Source of the DNA: Armatimonadota bacterium
GTDB taxonomy: Bacteria; Armatimonadota; Fimbriimonadia; Fimbriimonadales; ATM1
Assembly (NCBI GenBank): GCA_021324165.1
Contig: JAJPJR010000040.1
Location: forward strand, 62,001 to 126,000
DNA length: 64,000 nt
Reading direction: 5' to 3'
Shown here piece by piece: positions 1-7,937 of this stretch (within the stretch, counting starts at the first letter, position 1; each line of letters starts with the position of its first letter). Below the pieces are notes generated by a model. That model ran no database searches. It saw only the letters and a program-made list of their open reading frames with translations, and was not told the DNA's origin. Made by a program: the position numbers and the translations under genes.

Positions 1-161
1 ACGCAAAGCCGTCCACGCCGAAGATTTCATTATGAGAAAAGGACGGTGATTTTCACACCGATGCCTGGCGCCATGCTGAACGTGAACACAACGGCCGAAA
101 CGTGAGCGAACGGTGAAAATTGTGTTTCACGTTAAACGCAGGGTAAAACTCTTCCCGAAAT
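1..161. other. Left-edge intergenic region with an imperfect inverted repeat
   Basis: No convincing coding frame. An imperfect inverted repeat (arms 79-91 and 120-133, one-base bulge) lies about 30 bases before the reductase gene at 162 and could be an operator or a hairpin. No clear Shine-Dalgarno precedes the ATG at 162. Confidence 0.35.
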
Positions 162-731
162 ATGGGACAGATAGCCGCATTCGAGTTCGTTTCCGTTGAC
201 GGTTTTTTCGCCGGGCCGAACGGCGAAATTGACTTTTTCAAAGAGATCAAGCCCGACGCGGAATGGCATGAATACTCTCACCAGCAAGCGTCTGCGGCCG
301 CCAACACGCTGCTTCTTGGAAGAATCACCTATGAGATGATGAAAAGTTGGTGGCCCACCGATATGGCGATACAAATGGATCCGGTGATGGCCAAAGTGAT
401 GGACGAGAGTCCAAAGGTTGTGATTTCGAAATCGCTGGAACCCGAGCAGCAAGAAGGAAACTGGAAAAACGTTCGCATCTTGCGTTCAATCGCTCGCAAT
501 GAAATCGAAGCGATCAAAGAAAGCGGCGGCATCACGATCTTAGGAAGCGGAACGATCGTTCAGCAGATGACCAATTTCGGTTTGATTGATCGCTATGAAC
601 TTGTGGTTGTGCCAACGGTGCTTGGCGCGGGCAAAGCGCTGTTCCATGGAGTGTCGAAGCAGGATTTCCGCCTGACGAAGTCGCGCCCGTTTGGCAACGG
701 CATTGCGCTTCTGCGGTATGAACGTGCCTAA
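162..731 (+). CDS. Dihydrofolate reductase family protein (RibD C-terminal-like)
   Basis: A 189-residue protein of the bacterial 'dihydrofolate reductase family' (RibD_C fold), distinct from classical FolA. Visible family marks are the N-terminal strand leading to DGFFAGPNGEIDF (about 14-26), LLLGRITYEMM (about 50-60), the GSGTIVQQM nucleotide-binding turn (about 128-136) and LVVVPTVLGAGKALF (about 147-161). Members bind NADPH; most have no proven substrate, so the reaction is unassigned. It is monocistronic and converges on hspR, overlapping it by four bases. The ATG at 162 is the first start in frame, but no ribosome binding site is visible. Confidence 0.85.
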   Translation: MGQIAAFEFVSVDGFFAGPNGEIDFFKEIKPDAEWHEYSHQQASAAANTLLLGRITYEMMKSWWPTDMAIQMDPVMAKVMDESPKVVISKSLEPEQQEGNWKNVRILRSIARNEIEAIKESGGITILGSGTIVQQMTNFGLIDRYELVVVPTVLGAGKALFHGVSKQDFRLTKSRPFGNGIALLRYERA

Positions 732-1132
732 AGATCCACGTTTTTTTTGACAACGATCCGCGGCACGGGCAGATTGAATAGATCGCGCGGGACGGGCGCC
801 GTCGGGTTTTTCATGATCGAGGCCATGCGCCGCTCCATCTCTTGCAGATACTCCGACATCTGCGATTCCATGTCGCGCCGCGCGGCTTCCAATTCATCAA
901 TCAACCTGAGAATCACTTCAACCCCTGCAAGGTTCACACCCATATCGCGCGTGAGCCGTTGAATTCTGCGCACACGCTCCACATCTTCATCGCTATACAG
1001 CCTGTTTTTTTCGCCTTCGCGCGAAGGCCTGATGAACCCCATGCGTTCATAAGCGCGCAGCGTTTGCGGGTGCACCCCGCAAAGATGCGCCGCAACTCCA
1101 ATTCTATATACAGGTTCGTTTTTACTCTTCAT
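728..1132 (-). CDS. hspR: HspR-type MerR-family heat-shock repressor
   Basis: A 134-residue MerR-family regulator. The N-terminal winged helix (about 8-75) contains YRIGVAAHLCGVHPQTLRAYE and SREGEKNRLYSDEDVERVRRI-type segments, followed by a helical tail (about 85-120). Last gene of dnaK-hsp20-dnaJ-hspR, the usual place for HspR, which represses the dnaK promoter by binding HAIR repeats with DnaK as co-repressor. A HAIR-like site lies upstream of dnaK in this window, which strongly supports the call. AAGGA lies about 9 bases before the ATG. The 39-base gap to dnaJ fits cotranscription. Confidence 0.9.
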   Translation of the reverse strand: MKSKNEPVYRIGVAAHLCGVHPQTLRAYERMGFIRPSREGEKNRLYSDEDVERVRRIQRLTRDMGVNLAGVEVILRLIDELEAARRDMESQMSEYLQEMERRMASIMKNPTAPVPRDLFNLPVPRIVVKKNVDL

Positions 1133-1171
1133 CGCGTTGTTCCTTTGTGTTCAAACAACATGAACAAGGGG

Positions 1172-2230
1172 CTAATGTTTCAATCTGACTTCCGAAATCT
1201 GTTTCAACAAACGTTTTTCTTCATCGCTGGCCTGTTTTGGCACGGTGATCATCGCACGCACAAGCAGGTTGCCAAAGCCGCCCGACATTTTCCGCATCCC
1301 TTGGCCTGCAAGGCGAAACACCTGGCCGCTTTGCGTTCCAGCAGGAATGGTCATTTCTGCCGAACCGCGAAGCGTCTCGACTGTATGCTTTCCACCCAAC
1401 GCCGCCGTAAGATAATCAATTCTGGTTTCGGTTTCCAGGTCGTCGCCTTTTCGCTTGAACTTGGGATCTTTAATTTCTCGAATCACAACGTACAAATCGC
1501 CTCGACGTCCGCCTGCTCCCGATGCGCCGCCGCCCGCGACGCGCAAACGCGCACCATCAGCAATTCCGGCGGGAATTTTCACCTCGATGCGTTTGGTTGT
1601 GGGAAGCACCGCCGCGCCTTTGCACGTCGGACACTGTTCGCGCGAAGTCATTCCTGTTCCATCGCACCTTGGGCACCGCTGCGCAAAGCCGAGCAATCCT
1701 TTCAGCGTTCCGGTGCCGCCGCATTGAGGACACGAGGTGCGGTTTTTGGTCGGCACCGAACCTGTGCCGCCGCATGTTGCGCACGCATCATCCACGCGAT
1801 AAGTAAGGGTTCTGGTCGAGCCGGAGTCAATCTCGCGGAGCGTCAGGTCAATCGTTTGCTCGACATCGTAAGCCTGAGCGCGAGGGGGCGCTTGCGGTGA
1901 AAACCCAAACCCGGAAAAAAGGTCGCCGAACACACCTTCGAAATCCGAAACGTCGCCGAAATTGACGTTCTGTTTGAAATTGAATGTGTCTCCGACTTTT
2001 GATGCGGCTTCCCAATTGTCTCCGAACTGATCATAAAGTTTCCGCTTCTTCTCGTCGCTCAAAACTTCATAAGCTTCCGAAATCTCTTTGAACTTTTTTG
2101 CCGCCTGCGCGTTGTTGGGGCTGACATCGGGGTGGTATTTTCTGGCAAGTTTTCTATACGCCGATTTGATCTGCTTCGCATCGGCGGTCTTTGGCAAACC
2201 AAGCACTGCGTAGTAGTCTTTTTTTGCCAT
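1172..2230 (-). CDS. dnaJ: Chaperone DnaJ (Hsp40)
   Basis: A 352-residue type I J-protein that delivers clients to DnaK and stimulates its ATPase. The J-domain (1-70) has the HPD motif in YHPDVSPNN. Four zinc-finger repeats follow (about 150-210): [24 protein letters not shown] and CPTCKGAA, the last degenerate after the second cysteine. The C-terminal substrate domains (about 215-350) contain [17 protein letters not shown]. The Gly/Phe linker is short. AAGG lies just before the ATG. It sits between hsp20 and hspR in the operon. Confidence 0.97.
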   Translation of the reverse strand: MAKKDYYAVLGLPKTADAKQIKSAYRKLARKYHPDVSPNNAQAAKKFKEISEAYEVLSDEKKRKLYDQFGDNWEAASKVGDTFNFKQNVNFGDVSDFEGVFGDLFSGFGFSPQAPPRAQAYDVEQTIDLTLREIDSGSTRTLTYRVDDACATCGGTGSVPTKNRTSCPQCGGTGTLKGLLGFAQRCPRCDGTGMTSREQCPTCKGAAVLPTTKRIEVKIPAGIADGARLRVAGGGASGAGGRRGDLYVVIREIKDPKFKRKGDDLETETRIDYLTAALGGKHTVETLRGSAEMTIPAGTQSGQVFRLAGQGMRKMSGGFGNLLVRAMITVPKQASDEEKRLLKQISEVRLKH

Positions 2231-2281
2231 TTTATGCCTTAGGTGTGCGCAAGCGGCGGCATCCGCCGCCTGCGCCGAAGG

Positions 2282-2704
2282 TTAGTTGTTTCCGCTCGCA
2301 ATGGCGATTTTGTGCGTCGCGTCGCCATTCGTTTTTGGCAGAACGAGCGTAAGGATTCCATCCTTATAGGTCGCTTTGATCTCGTCGCGCTTGATGGACG
2401 AACCAATGCTGAACGTTCTTTCAAACGAGCCGTATCGGCGTTCCACGCGAATGTAGTTCTCCTTTTTGTCCTCTTCGGAAAACTCGCGTTTGCCGCGAAT
2501 GACAAGAGTTCGACCATCGAACTCCACATCAATGTCTTCCTGCTTCATTCCCGGCAGTTCAACGTGGAATGTAATTTCGCTGTTGGTTTCTTTCACGTCA
2601 ACACGCGGTGTCCACACATTCATCACGCGATCCGATCCCATCAACGAATCGAACAATTTTTCGAACTCGTTGAAGCGATCCAAAGGTGAGTATCTTACGA
2701 TCAT
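2282..2704 (-). CDS. Small heat-shock protein, Hsp20/alpha-crystallin family
   Basis: A 140-residue ATP-independent holdase. The alpha-crystallin domain (about 38-130) contains VELPGMKQEDIDVEFDGR-type sequence and the C-terminal GILTLVLPK motif. I chose the ATG at 2704 because an AAGGAGG site lies nine bases upstream; a TTG at 2713 is also in frame. It begins 23 bases after dnaK, where grpE commonly sits in dnaK operons, so it should be made together with DnaK and DnaJ under HspR control. Confidence 0.93.
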   Translation of the reverse strand: MIVRYSPLDRFNEFEKLFDSLMGSDRVMNVWTPRVDVKETNSEITFHVELPGMKQEDIDVEFDGRTLVIRGKREFSEEDKKENYIRVERRYGSFERTFSIGSSIKRDEIKATYKDGILTLVLPKTNGDATHKIAIASGNN

Positions 2705-2727
2705 GGTATGCAACCTCCTTTTTCTGT

Positions 2728-4638
2728 TTATTCTTTGTTTTCTTTGAATTCCGCGTCAATCACGTCCTCGGTAGAAGATCCGTCCGATTCGGCGCCTACG
2801 TTCGCGGTTTCGGCTTGGCTTGGCGTTTCCTGCGCCTTGCTTTCATAAAGTTTTTGAGCAATCAGGTGCTGCTCCTGCTCCAAGTCGGCTTGCTTCGATC
2901 GAATCTCTTCGATGTTTCCATCTGCAATCGCTTTTCGCAGCGCGGCAACCTTCTCTTCGATGCGCGTCTTGTCGTTCGCATCAAGTTTGTCGCCCAAATC
3001 TCGAATCGTCCGCTCGACGCCATAGGCCAAACTGTCTGCGCTGTTTTTGGTTTCTGCCGCTTCGCGAGCAGCGCGGTCATCTTCTGCATAACGCTGAGCC
3101 TCCGCAACCATCCGGTCCACTTCTTCGCGGTTCAAAGTTCCGCTTCCGGTAATGGTAATCGCCTGCTCTTTGCCTGTGGCCATGTCTTTGGCCTTCACAT
3201 TCAAAATGCCGTTCGCGTCAATGTCAAACGTAACTTCGACTTGCGGCACGCCTCGCGGCGCAGGCGGAATGCCCACCAGGTGGATTCTGCCAAGCGACTT
3301 GTTGTCGCTCGCCCTGGTTCGTTCGCCTTGCAAAACGTGAATCTCAACTTCCTGTTGATTGTCTTGAGCGGTTGTGTAAATGCGGCTCTTTTTGGTGGGG
3401 ATGGTTGTGTTGCGCTCGATAACCGCATCCATAATTCCGCCCAAAGTTTCAACGCCAAGGCTCAACGGCGTAACGTCCAGCAAAACGATGTCTTTCACTT
3501 CGCCGCCCAAAACGCCCGCTTGAATCGCCGCGCCAACCGCAACAACCTCGTCGGGATTTACTCCACGATGCGGCTCTTTGCCGGTGAGTTTTTTCACCAA
3601 CTCTTGCACCATTGGCATGCGCGTTGATCCGCCGACCAAAATCACCTCGTCAATATCGGTCGGTGAAAGTTTCGCAAGTTTCAGCGCATTTTCAAACGGA
3701 CCGCGCAAACGCTCCACTAAATCACGCGTCATCTCTTCAAACTGCGCTCGCGAGAGAGTGGTTTCCAAGTGGCGCGGCTCGTTATCAACCGCCGTGATAT
3801 AGGGCAGACTGATCTGCGCGCTCACCTGACTCGAAAGTTCGATCTTCGCCTTTTCTGCGGCCTCGCGCAGACGCTGAAGCGCCGCCCTGTCTTTTCGCAA
3901 ATCAATGCCCTGATCTTTTTTGAACTGATCGGCCAAAAAGTCAACGATTTTGTTGTCCCAATCGTCGCCTCCCAAATGCGTGTCGCCGTCGGTCGAGCGG
4001 ACCTCAAAAACGCCTTCGCCCACATCGAGAATCGAAACGTCGAAGGTGCCGCCGCCCAAATCGAACACCAAAATCGTTTCGTTTTTGGTTTTTCCCAAAC
4101 CGTAGGCAAGCGATGCCGCCGTCGGTTCGTTGATGATCCGAAGCACTTCCAGGCCTGCGATTTCGCCGGCGTGCTTGGTGGCGGTTCGCTGCGCGTCGTT
4201 GAAATAGGCAGGAACGGTAATGACCGCTTTGGTCACCTTCTCGCCCAAATACGCCTCGGCATCGGCCTTCAACTTTTGTAAAATCATTGCCGAAATCTCT
4301 TCGGGTGTGAACTCTTTTCCCGCGGCGGGAATCTCGACCGCGGCGTTGCCCTTCGAATCGCGCTTCACCTTATAAGGCATCCGCGCGGCTTCGGCCTCCG
4401 CGTCCGCCATCGAACGGCCCATGAACCGCTTGATCGAATACACGGTGTTCTCTGGGTTCATCACGGCTTGGCGCTTGGCAATCACGCCCACCAGGCGTTC
4501 GCCGTTCGGCTTGAACGCGACGACGCTGGGCATGGTGCGCCCGCCCTCGGCGGTGGGGATGACGACGGGCTCACCACCCTCCATAACGGCGACCACCGAG
4601 TTGGTGGTGCCCAAATCAATACCTACTGTCTTGGCCAC
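2728..4638 (-). CDS. dnaK: Molecular chaperone DnaK (Hsp70)
   Basis: A 636-residue Hsp70. The nucleotide-binding domain opens with [18 protein letters not shown] and has [15 protein letters not shown] and [12 protein letters not shown]. The substrate-binding domain follows (about 385-500), then the helical lid and an acidic tail. The start is GTG at 4638, with GGAGG eight bases upstream. First gene of the operon; the promoter and a HAIR-like operator lie 30-60 bases upstream. No grpE gene lies in the window, so the nucleotide exchange factor must be elsewhere or different. Confidence 0.99.
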   Translation of the reverse strand: MAKTVGIDLGTTNSVVAVMEGGEPVVIPTAEGGRTMPSVVAFKPNGERLVGVIAKRQAVMNPENTVYSIKRFMGRSMADAEAEAARMPYKVKRDSKGNAAVEIPAAGKEFTPEEISAMILQKLKADAEAYLGEKVTKAVITVPAYFNDAQRTATKHAGEIAGLEVLRIINEPTAASLAYGLGKTKNETILVFDLGGGTFDVSILDVGEGVFEVRSTDGDTHLGGDDWDNKIVDFLADQFKKDQGIDLRKDRAALQRLREAAEKAKIELSSQVSAQISLPYITAVDNEPRHLETTLSRAQFEEMTRDLVERLRGPFENALKLAKLSPTDIDEVILVGGSTRMPMVQELVKKLTGKEPHRGVNPDEVVAVGAAIQAGVLGGEVKDIVLLDVTPLSLGVETLGGIMDAVIERNTTIPTKKSRIYTTAQDNQQEVEIHVLQGERTRASDNKSLGRIHLVGIPPAPRGVPQVEVTFDIDANGILNVKAKDMATGKEQAITITGSGTLNREEVDRMVAEAQRYAEDDRAAREAAETKNSADSLAYGVERTIRDLGDKLDANDKTRIEEKVAALRKAIADGNIEEIRSKQADLEQEQHLIAQKLYESKAQETPSQAETANVGAESDGSSTEDVIDAEFKENKE

Positions 4639-4665
4639 GAATAAATCCTCCGATTGTTTAGCAGG

Positions 4666-4700
4666 TCAAGTTCATACTACTTGAGTCTGTATCTGTCAAG
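4666..4700 (-). promoter_or_regulatory. dnaK promoter overlapped by a HAIR-like HspR operator
   Basis: On the minus strand TTGACA (4699-4694) and TATGAA (4676-4671) are separated by exactly 17 bases. The -35 box lies inside CTTGACA-N7-ACTCAAG (4700-4680), which matches the known HspR HAIR consensus CTTGAGT-N7-ACTCAAG except at two bases. A second perfect inverted repeat, TCAAGT-N7-ACTTGA (4666-4684), overlaps it across the spacer and -10. Binding here would block polymerase, giving HspR repression. Confidence 0.85.
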
Positions 4701-4739
4701 TATAACCCAATTGTCGGTAGAAAAGTTCCCAAAGGTTCA

Positions 4740-4910
4740 GTGAGCCGACAGCCGTGATTGTCCAGATTTTGTGGGTTTTTTTGATCGTATGCCTTAGAAA
4801 CTCTCGAAAAAAAAAGGCTGGAAGGCGATGTTTTAGTGCTGCTGGCGGCTGTTTTTTTCAGTCTTGAAGTTGGATTTTGAGCCCGAAATAGGGTGTTTAG
4901 GGTAGGGTAG
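4740..4910 (+). promoter_or_regulatory. Putative CRISPR leader
   Basis: Non-coding stretch immediately upstream of the first CRISPR repeat, with runs of T and A (near 4777, 4808 and 4852) and lower GC than its surroundings. No ORF is supported. The repeats are oriented with their ATTGCAAC end to the right, and the degenerate repeat is at the far right end of the array. Both place the leader here. Boundaries are approximate. Confidence 0.55.
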
Positions 4911-5012
4911 GTTGTGTCTCCCGGTCAAACGGGGGCCGATTGCAACGATGTATTCATTTTTCATTCTATCCTCCTGGTTGTGTCTCCCGGTCAAACGGGG
5001 GCCGATTGCAAC
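4911..5012 (+). CRISPR. CRISPR array, leader-proximal part (2 repeats, 1 spacer)
   Basis: Two identical 36-bp repeats (4911-4946 and 4977-5012) flank one 30-bp spacer (4947-4976). The repeat begins GTTGTGTCTCCCGG, has a CCCG/CGGG stem around GTCAAA and ends GATTGCAAC, similar to the ATTGAAAC-type 5' handles of type III and type I crRNAs. The same repeat recurs at 6866-7231. The 1,853 bases between the two blocks are RHS-type coding DNA. Confidence 0.97.
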
Positions 5013-5088
5013 GGAGTCGCATAGAGCCAGGCGGATCGCTAACGACGCTCATTAATGACGGTGCGTACATAATCGAGGAAAGAAGCTG

Positions 5089-6204
5089 ATGGCGGTCACG
5101 ACGTATCGGTACAACGTTCCGGGAAACCTCGCGATGGAGAATCGCGGTGGAACGAAAAGCGCGTACCGTTTCGACGCAAGGGGCAGCACGACTCAGCTCA
5201 TCAACACGAGCGCAACGGTCACGGATACCTTTCAGTTCGACTCGTTTGGAAATCAGGTCTCAAGAACTGGAACGACAGCAACACCATTCACGTTTATGGC
5301 TGGCATTTCGATGTATATGCCAAGCGGCATTTCTCCGGTGTTTGGTGTCTTCGGACCGCTCAGATGGGATCCAAAAACTGGAGGGTTTACGAACGCAGGG
5401 GACGCGATTGCTGGTTGGATGCTGTGGCAGATGTGGCAGGTGCGACTGGCGCTTCTCAGAGCTGAGCTAAACCGGCTGTTCCCGTGGGGGCTTTTACCGG
5501 GATGGCCCTGGCTCGAAATAATCGGCGTGGGCCGGGGGTACCGAACACCAACCCCGCGAGTCGCTCCGCCGATTCCGGTTCAGCCGTCTCCCGGCCCTAT
5601 TCCGCCGCCGCGCAGAGTTTCCCCGCCCTCTAATCCCGCGCCGCGCAGACGTGGTCCGATCGGGCCACGCCCTGCGAGCCGAACGGTTGGAGGGCGATGC
5701 GGAGAGAGTGATCCAATCGGTGCCTTTCAAGGATTTTTGGTTCTGTTCGCTGGAATCGCAAAGTGCACGATCGGGGTGATTTGTGACCCAGCAGGCTGGA
5801 CAATAGACGCATTCGAGATCCTATGGAATTGGGTGGTTTACGATGAACTTCCGGGCGGCGATGCGTGCGAGCTTGGGGCAGACATCGGCTTAAACAGAGC
5901 AGAAGAATCGTTCGAAGAGCAATTTGCTGGCAAAGTCGGTTACGTCGGCGGCAAGTTGCTTGACATCCATTGTTTTGTGAAAACAGTGTCGGATGCCAAG
6001 AAGGCTGCTGGGGCAGTTCCCTCCACTTATGTGGGTTGTAACTACGCTTGCAACTGCGACCAGTGCTGTGCCGACATGTGTAACCAGGACGGTTCATACC
6101 CCATGACAAAGTGGTACAGGTGCGTAACAGCATGCACAAAAGAATGTTGCCCTGGAGATGACGCCGCCATGTTCCCTGTACCTCGGAACGCAGGAGTACA
6201 ATGA
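5089..6204 (+). CDS. RHS-repeat core protein with cysteine-rich C-terminal tip
   Basis: A 371-residue 5'-truncated RHS-type protein. Residues 1-70 match the RHS-associated core (TYRYNVPGNLA, AYRFDARGSTTQLI, DSFGNQVSRTG). After a hydrophobic stretch (about 105-145) comes a proline-rich linker (about 153-200) and a unique tip (205-371) with ten cysteines between 317 and 354. In RHS polymorphic toxins the region after the core is the variable toxin. No toxin family is recognised here; the cysteines may bind metal or form disulfides. A GAGGAAAG site precedes the ATG, so the fragment could be translated alone. Upstream RHS sequence is missing or frameshifted (TGA at 5056 in this frame). Its stop overlaps the next start. 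Confidence 0.65.
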   Translation: MAVTTYRYNVPGNLAMENRGGTKSAYRFDARGSTTQLINTSATVTDTFQFDSFGNQVSRTGTTATPFTFMAGISMYMPSGISPVFGVFGPLRWDPKTGGFTNAGDAIAGWMLWQMWQVRLALLRAELNRLFPWGLLPGWPWLEIIGVGRGYRTPTPRVAPPIPVQPSPGPIPPPRRVSPPSNPAPRRRGPIGPRPASRTVGGRCGESDPIGAFQGFLVLFAGIAKCTIGVICDPAGWTIDAFEILWNWVVYDELPGGDACELGADIGLNRAEESFEEQFAGKVGYVGGKLLDIHCFVKTVSDAKKAAGAVPSTYVGCNYACNCDQCCADMCNQDGSYPMTKWYRCVTACTKECCPGDDAAMFPVPRNAGVQ

Positions 6205-6653
6205 GGACGTTTCTGATTCTTCTCGTTGTTGGTGCGGTTTGCGTGAGTTCGTGCACATCAAAGGGGGGCTTGGAATCAAAAGGAACCGGGGGCCAAGATA
6301 TTCAACCCGCCCTTCCAGCGCCCATTCGCGATGGAACAGTGTTGATCACTATCCCAGCGACGTACATTTCGTCCGGCGGCAAAGAAACCCTAGTGTGGGT
6401 GCCACAACCTTACGAGCAGGTTAAGCGCAAGTTCGACGAAAGTACTGCGGCGGTGAGAACTCCCGCACCGACCGGCGCCCAGCAATTCGAATTTAGCACA
6501 TACAAACTCGAATCTGGAAGAACTATGGCGGCCGTTATGTCGGTCAATCATTTCCACAAGTTTTGGAACGACGCCGACCCACGAGAAGTTGACGTCGCTA
6601 AGACCAAAAGTACAGGAACTTTCATTGTTCTAACACAACTCAATGGCGGTTGA
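6201..6653 (+). CDS. Small lipoprotein, candidate immunity partner of the RHS tip
   Basis: A 150-residue protein with a lipoprotein signal (hydrophobic 3-14, lipobox VSSC with Cys18), then a Gly/Ser linker and a mature domain (about 45-150) that I do not recognise. Its ATG overlaps the RHS stop as ATGA, so the two genes are translationally coupled. In RHS loci the gene directly after the toxin tip is normally the immunity gene, and envelope immunity proteins are often lipoproteins. The role is therefore inferred from position only. Confidence 0.6.
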   Translation: MRTFLILLVVGAVCVSSCTSKGGLESKGTGGQDIQPALPAPIRDGTVLITIPATYISSGGKETLVWVPQPYEQVKRKFDESTAAVRTPAPTGAQQFEFSTYKLESGRTMAAVMSVNHFHKFWNDADPREVDVAKTKSTGTFIVLTQLNGG

Positions 6654-6865
6654 ACAAATTGCTCAAAACTCTGCTGCCACTGATTCGCGTGGAAAAGTCA
6701 CCACCAACACCTACGACACGCTCAATCGCCTGCAAACCAGCACCGATCCGCTCAGCCGCAAAACAACCTACACCTACGACGCCGGGGATCATGTGGTCAG
6801 CATCACCAACCCGATGGGCGAGCAGACGCAGTATATTTACGACGGATGTTTGCTGCAGCAGGCGG
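6643..6865 (+). pseudogene. RHS YD-repeat fragment ending at the CRISPR repeat
   Basis: The frame encodes YD-repeat units (TNTYDTLNRLQTSTDPL, TTYTYDAGDHVVSITNPMG and QYIYDG) typical of the RHS shell, then runs straight into the CRISPR repeat at 6866, where the meaningful sequence ends. It has no start of its own; the nominal ATG overlaps the lipoprotein's end. YD repeats normally lie upstream of the core, so here the RHS parts are out of order (core, tip, lipoprotein, YD). This suggests rearrangement, or the start of a next, truncated RHS unit. Confidence 0.7.
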
Positions 6866-7231
6866 GTTGTGTCTCCCGGTCAAACGGGGGCCGATTGCAA
6901 CGCCTGCTTTGATGCCCGCGCCTGCTTTGATGTTGTGTCTCCCGGTCAAACGGGGGCCGATTGCAACTGTGGCCTTTGGAACCTGCGCCAATGTTTTGTT
7001 GTGTCTCCCGGTCAAACGGGGGCCGATTGCAACTTTGCGCCCCTCATATTGTCAACAGATTGCGTTGTGTCTCCCGGTCAAACGGGGGCCGATTGCAACC
7101 CTTATACTCTGCATCAATAAAATCACTGGGTTGTGTCTCCCGGTCAAACGGGGGCCGATTGCAACTTGCGTCCAGATTTCCTTATAGCAACGCCTGTTGT
7201 GTCTCCCGGTCAAACGGGGGCCGATTGAGGC
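6866..7231 (+). CRISPR. CRISPR array, leader-distal part (6 repeats, 5 spacers)
   Basis: 36-bp repeats start at 6866, 6932, 6998, 7064, 7130 and 7196, with five spacers all exactly 30 bp. The sixth repeat keeps about 31 bases, then changes from TTGCAAC to TTGAGG, the decay expected at the leader-distal end. The sequence matches the block at 4911-5012. Spacer 6902-6931 is internally repeated (GCCTGCTTTGAT twice). The 66-bp period is divisible by three, which creates long spurious open frames here. The array and the cas operon converge. Confidence 0.98.
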
Positions 7232-7240
7232 TTTTGGAGT

Positions 7241-7260
7241 GCGCGAAGCTTGCTTCGCGC
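7241..7260. terminator. Hairpin between array end and cas operon end
   Basis: GCGCGAAGC and GCTTCGCGC form a nine-base perfect stem around TT. It lies between the last CRISPR repeat and the stop of the convergent cas operon, so it could end transcription from either side. No strong T-run follows. Nothing else is seen in 7232-7331. Confidence 0.5.
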
Positions 7261-7331
7261 TTTCCGGCTTTGCCCCAACGGAATGCGGTCTCAGCCCGAA
7301 GAGCCCCGCGACTCACACTGGATGCGCGTCT

Positions 7332-7937
7332 TCAGCTGCCGCGTCGTGCTTGGCCAACAATGCTCGCTTCGATCTTTACTTCCAACCCGCTGTTCTTGCT
7401 GCCAAACCACCAAATTCCACAAAGGTTCTTCAAAAGGAACAGGTTCAGCAACTGTTCAGAATTAAACTTCGTCACCCAAGGATCAACTTCAACGTTCCCG
7501 ATCCGCCTGCTTTTTCCAAACTCCCATCCAGTCAGGCTGTCCTTCCACAAAACCGAAATCTCTCCTTGGAACCTTCCGCCCATCTTCTTCAACATTCCTA
7601 CCGACACAAACCCGACTAAACCTTGCGCCCCGAACAGATAGCAGCAGGGGCACACTTCGTTTGGGTTTTGCTCATCGAATGCGCACACCGGCTTCAATTC
7701 AAGTGCTCTCTCATCGTCAGTGAGTGAGTTCGCGTCTGCCGGAATGCAAGCGCGCCGCAGCCACGATAGGCCGCGTTTCTTTTGCAGTTCGGCTAAGTAC
7801 AGTTCGACCGACGATCGCAGCGCGCCCTTCAGCGTCGAGCCCGGGATGCAATCACGCCCGTTGACTCTTTGAATGATGTTGTTGGGCAATGGTCCGACTG
7901 CGGAAACAGTAACGTTAATCCGACGAGGTTCAATCAT
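7332..7937 (-). CDS. cas7: Type III CRISPR Cas7-family RAMP protein, probable non-catalytic copy
   Basis: A 201-residue Cas7 (Csm3/Cmr4-like) RAMP backbone subunit. It shows the IPGSTLKGALR loop (about 31-41) and CPCCYLFGAQGLVGFV (about 96-111), closely resembling the neighbouring Cas7. Where Csm3-type proteins have GGID and the neighbour has GGVDNP (catalytic aspartate for target RNA cleavage), this copy reads GPLPNNI, so it probably lacks that RNase activity. Last gene of the cas operon; its ATG overlaps the previous stop as ATGA. The subtype of this Cas7 is not resolved. Confidence 0.88.
   Translation of the reverse strand: MIEPRRINVTVSAVGPLPNNIIQRVNGRDCIPGSTLKGALRSSVELYLAELQKKRGLSWLRRACIPADANSLTDDERALELKPVCAFDEQNPNEVCPCCYLFGAQGLVGFVSVGMLKKMGGRFQGEISVLWKDSLTGWEFGKSRRIGNVEVDPWVTKFNSEQLLNLFLLKNLCGIWWFGSKNSGLEVKIEASIVGQARRGS

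Larger units (their letters stand above)
5013..6865 (+). mobile_element. RHS toxin cassette occupying one spacer position of the CRISPR array
   Basis: This 1,853-bp segment starts at the base after one intact CRISPR repeat and ends at the base before another. It holds an RHS core with a variable C-terminus, a coupled lipoprotein and a separate YD-repeat fragment. No transposase or terminal inverted repeat is visible. The first and last 12-18 bases have no RHS similarity that I can see and could be halves of a disrupted 30-bp spacer. An assembly join between two loci sharing the repeat cannot be excluded. Confidence 0.6.

Noticed and set aside
842-1900. 352-residue plus-strand open frame
   Set aside because: It is the complement of hspR and dnaJ, with low-complexity, Arg/His-rich content and no motif.
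6650-7187. Long open frames on both strands through the CRISPR array, encoding repeated peptide units
   Set aside because: The 66-base repeat period is a multiple of three, so frames stay open by chance. The peptides only restate the CRISPR repeat.
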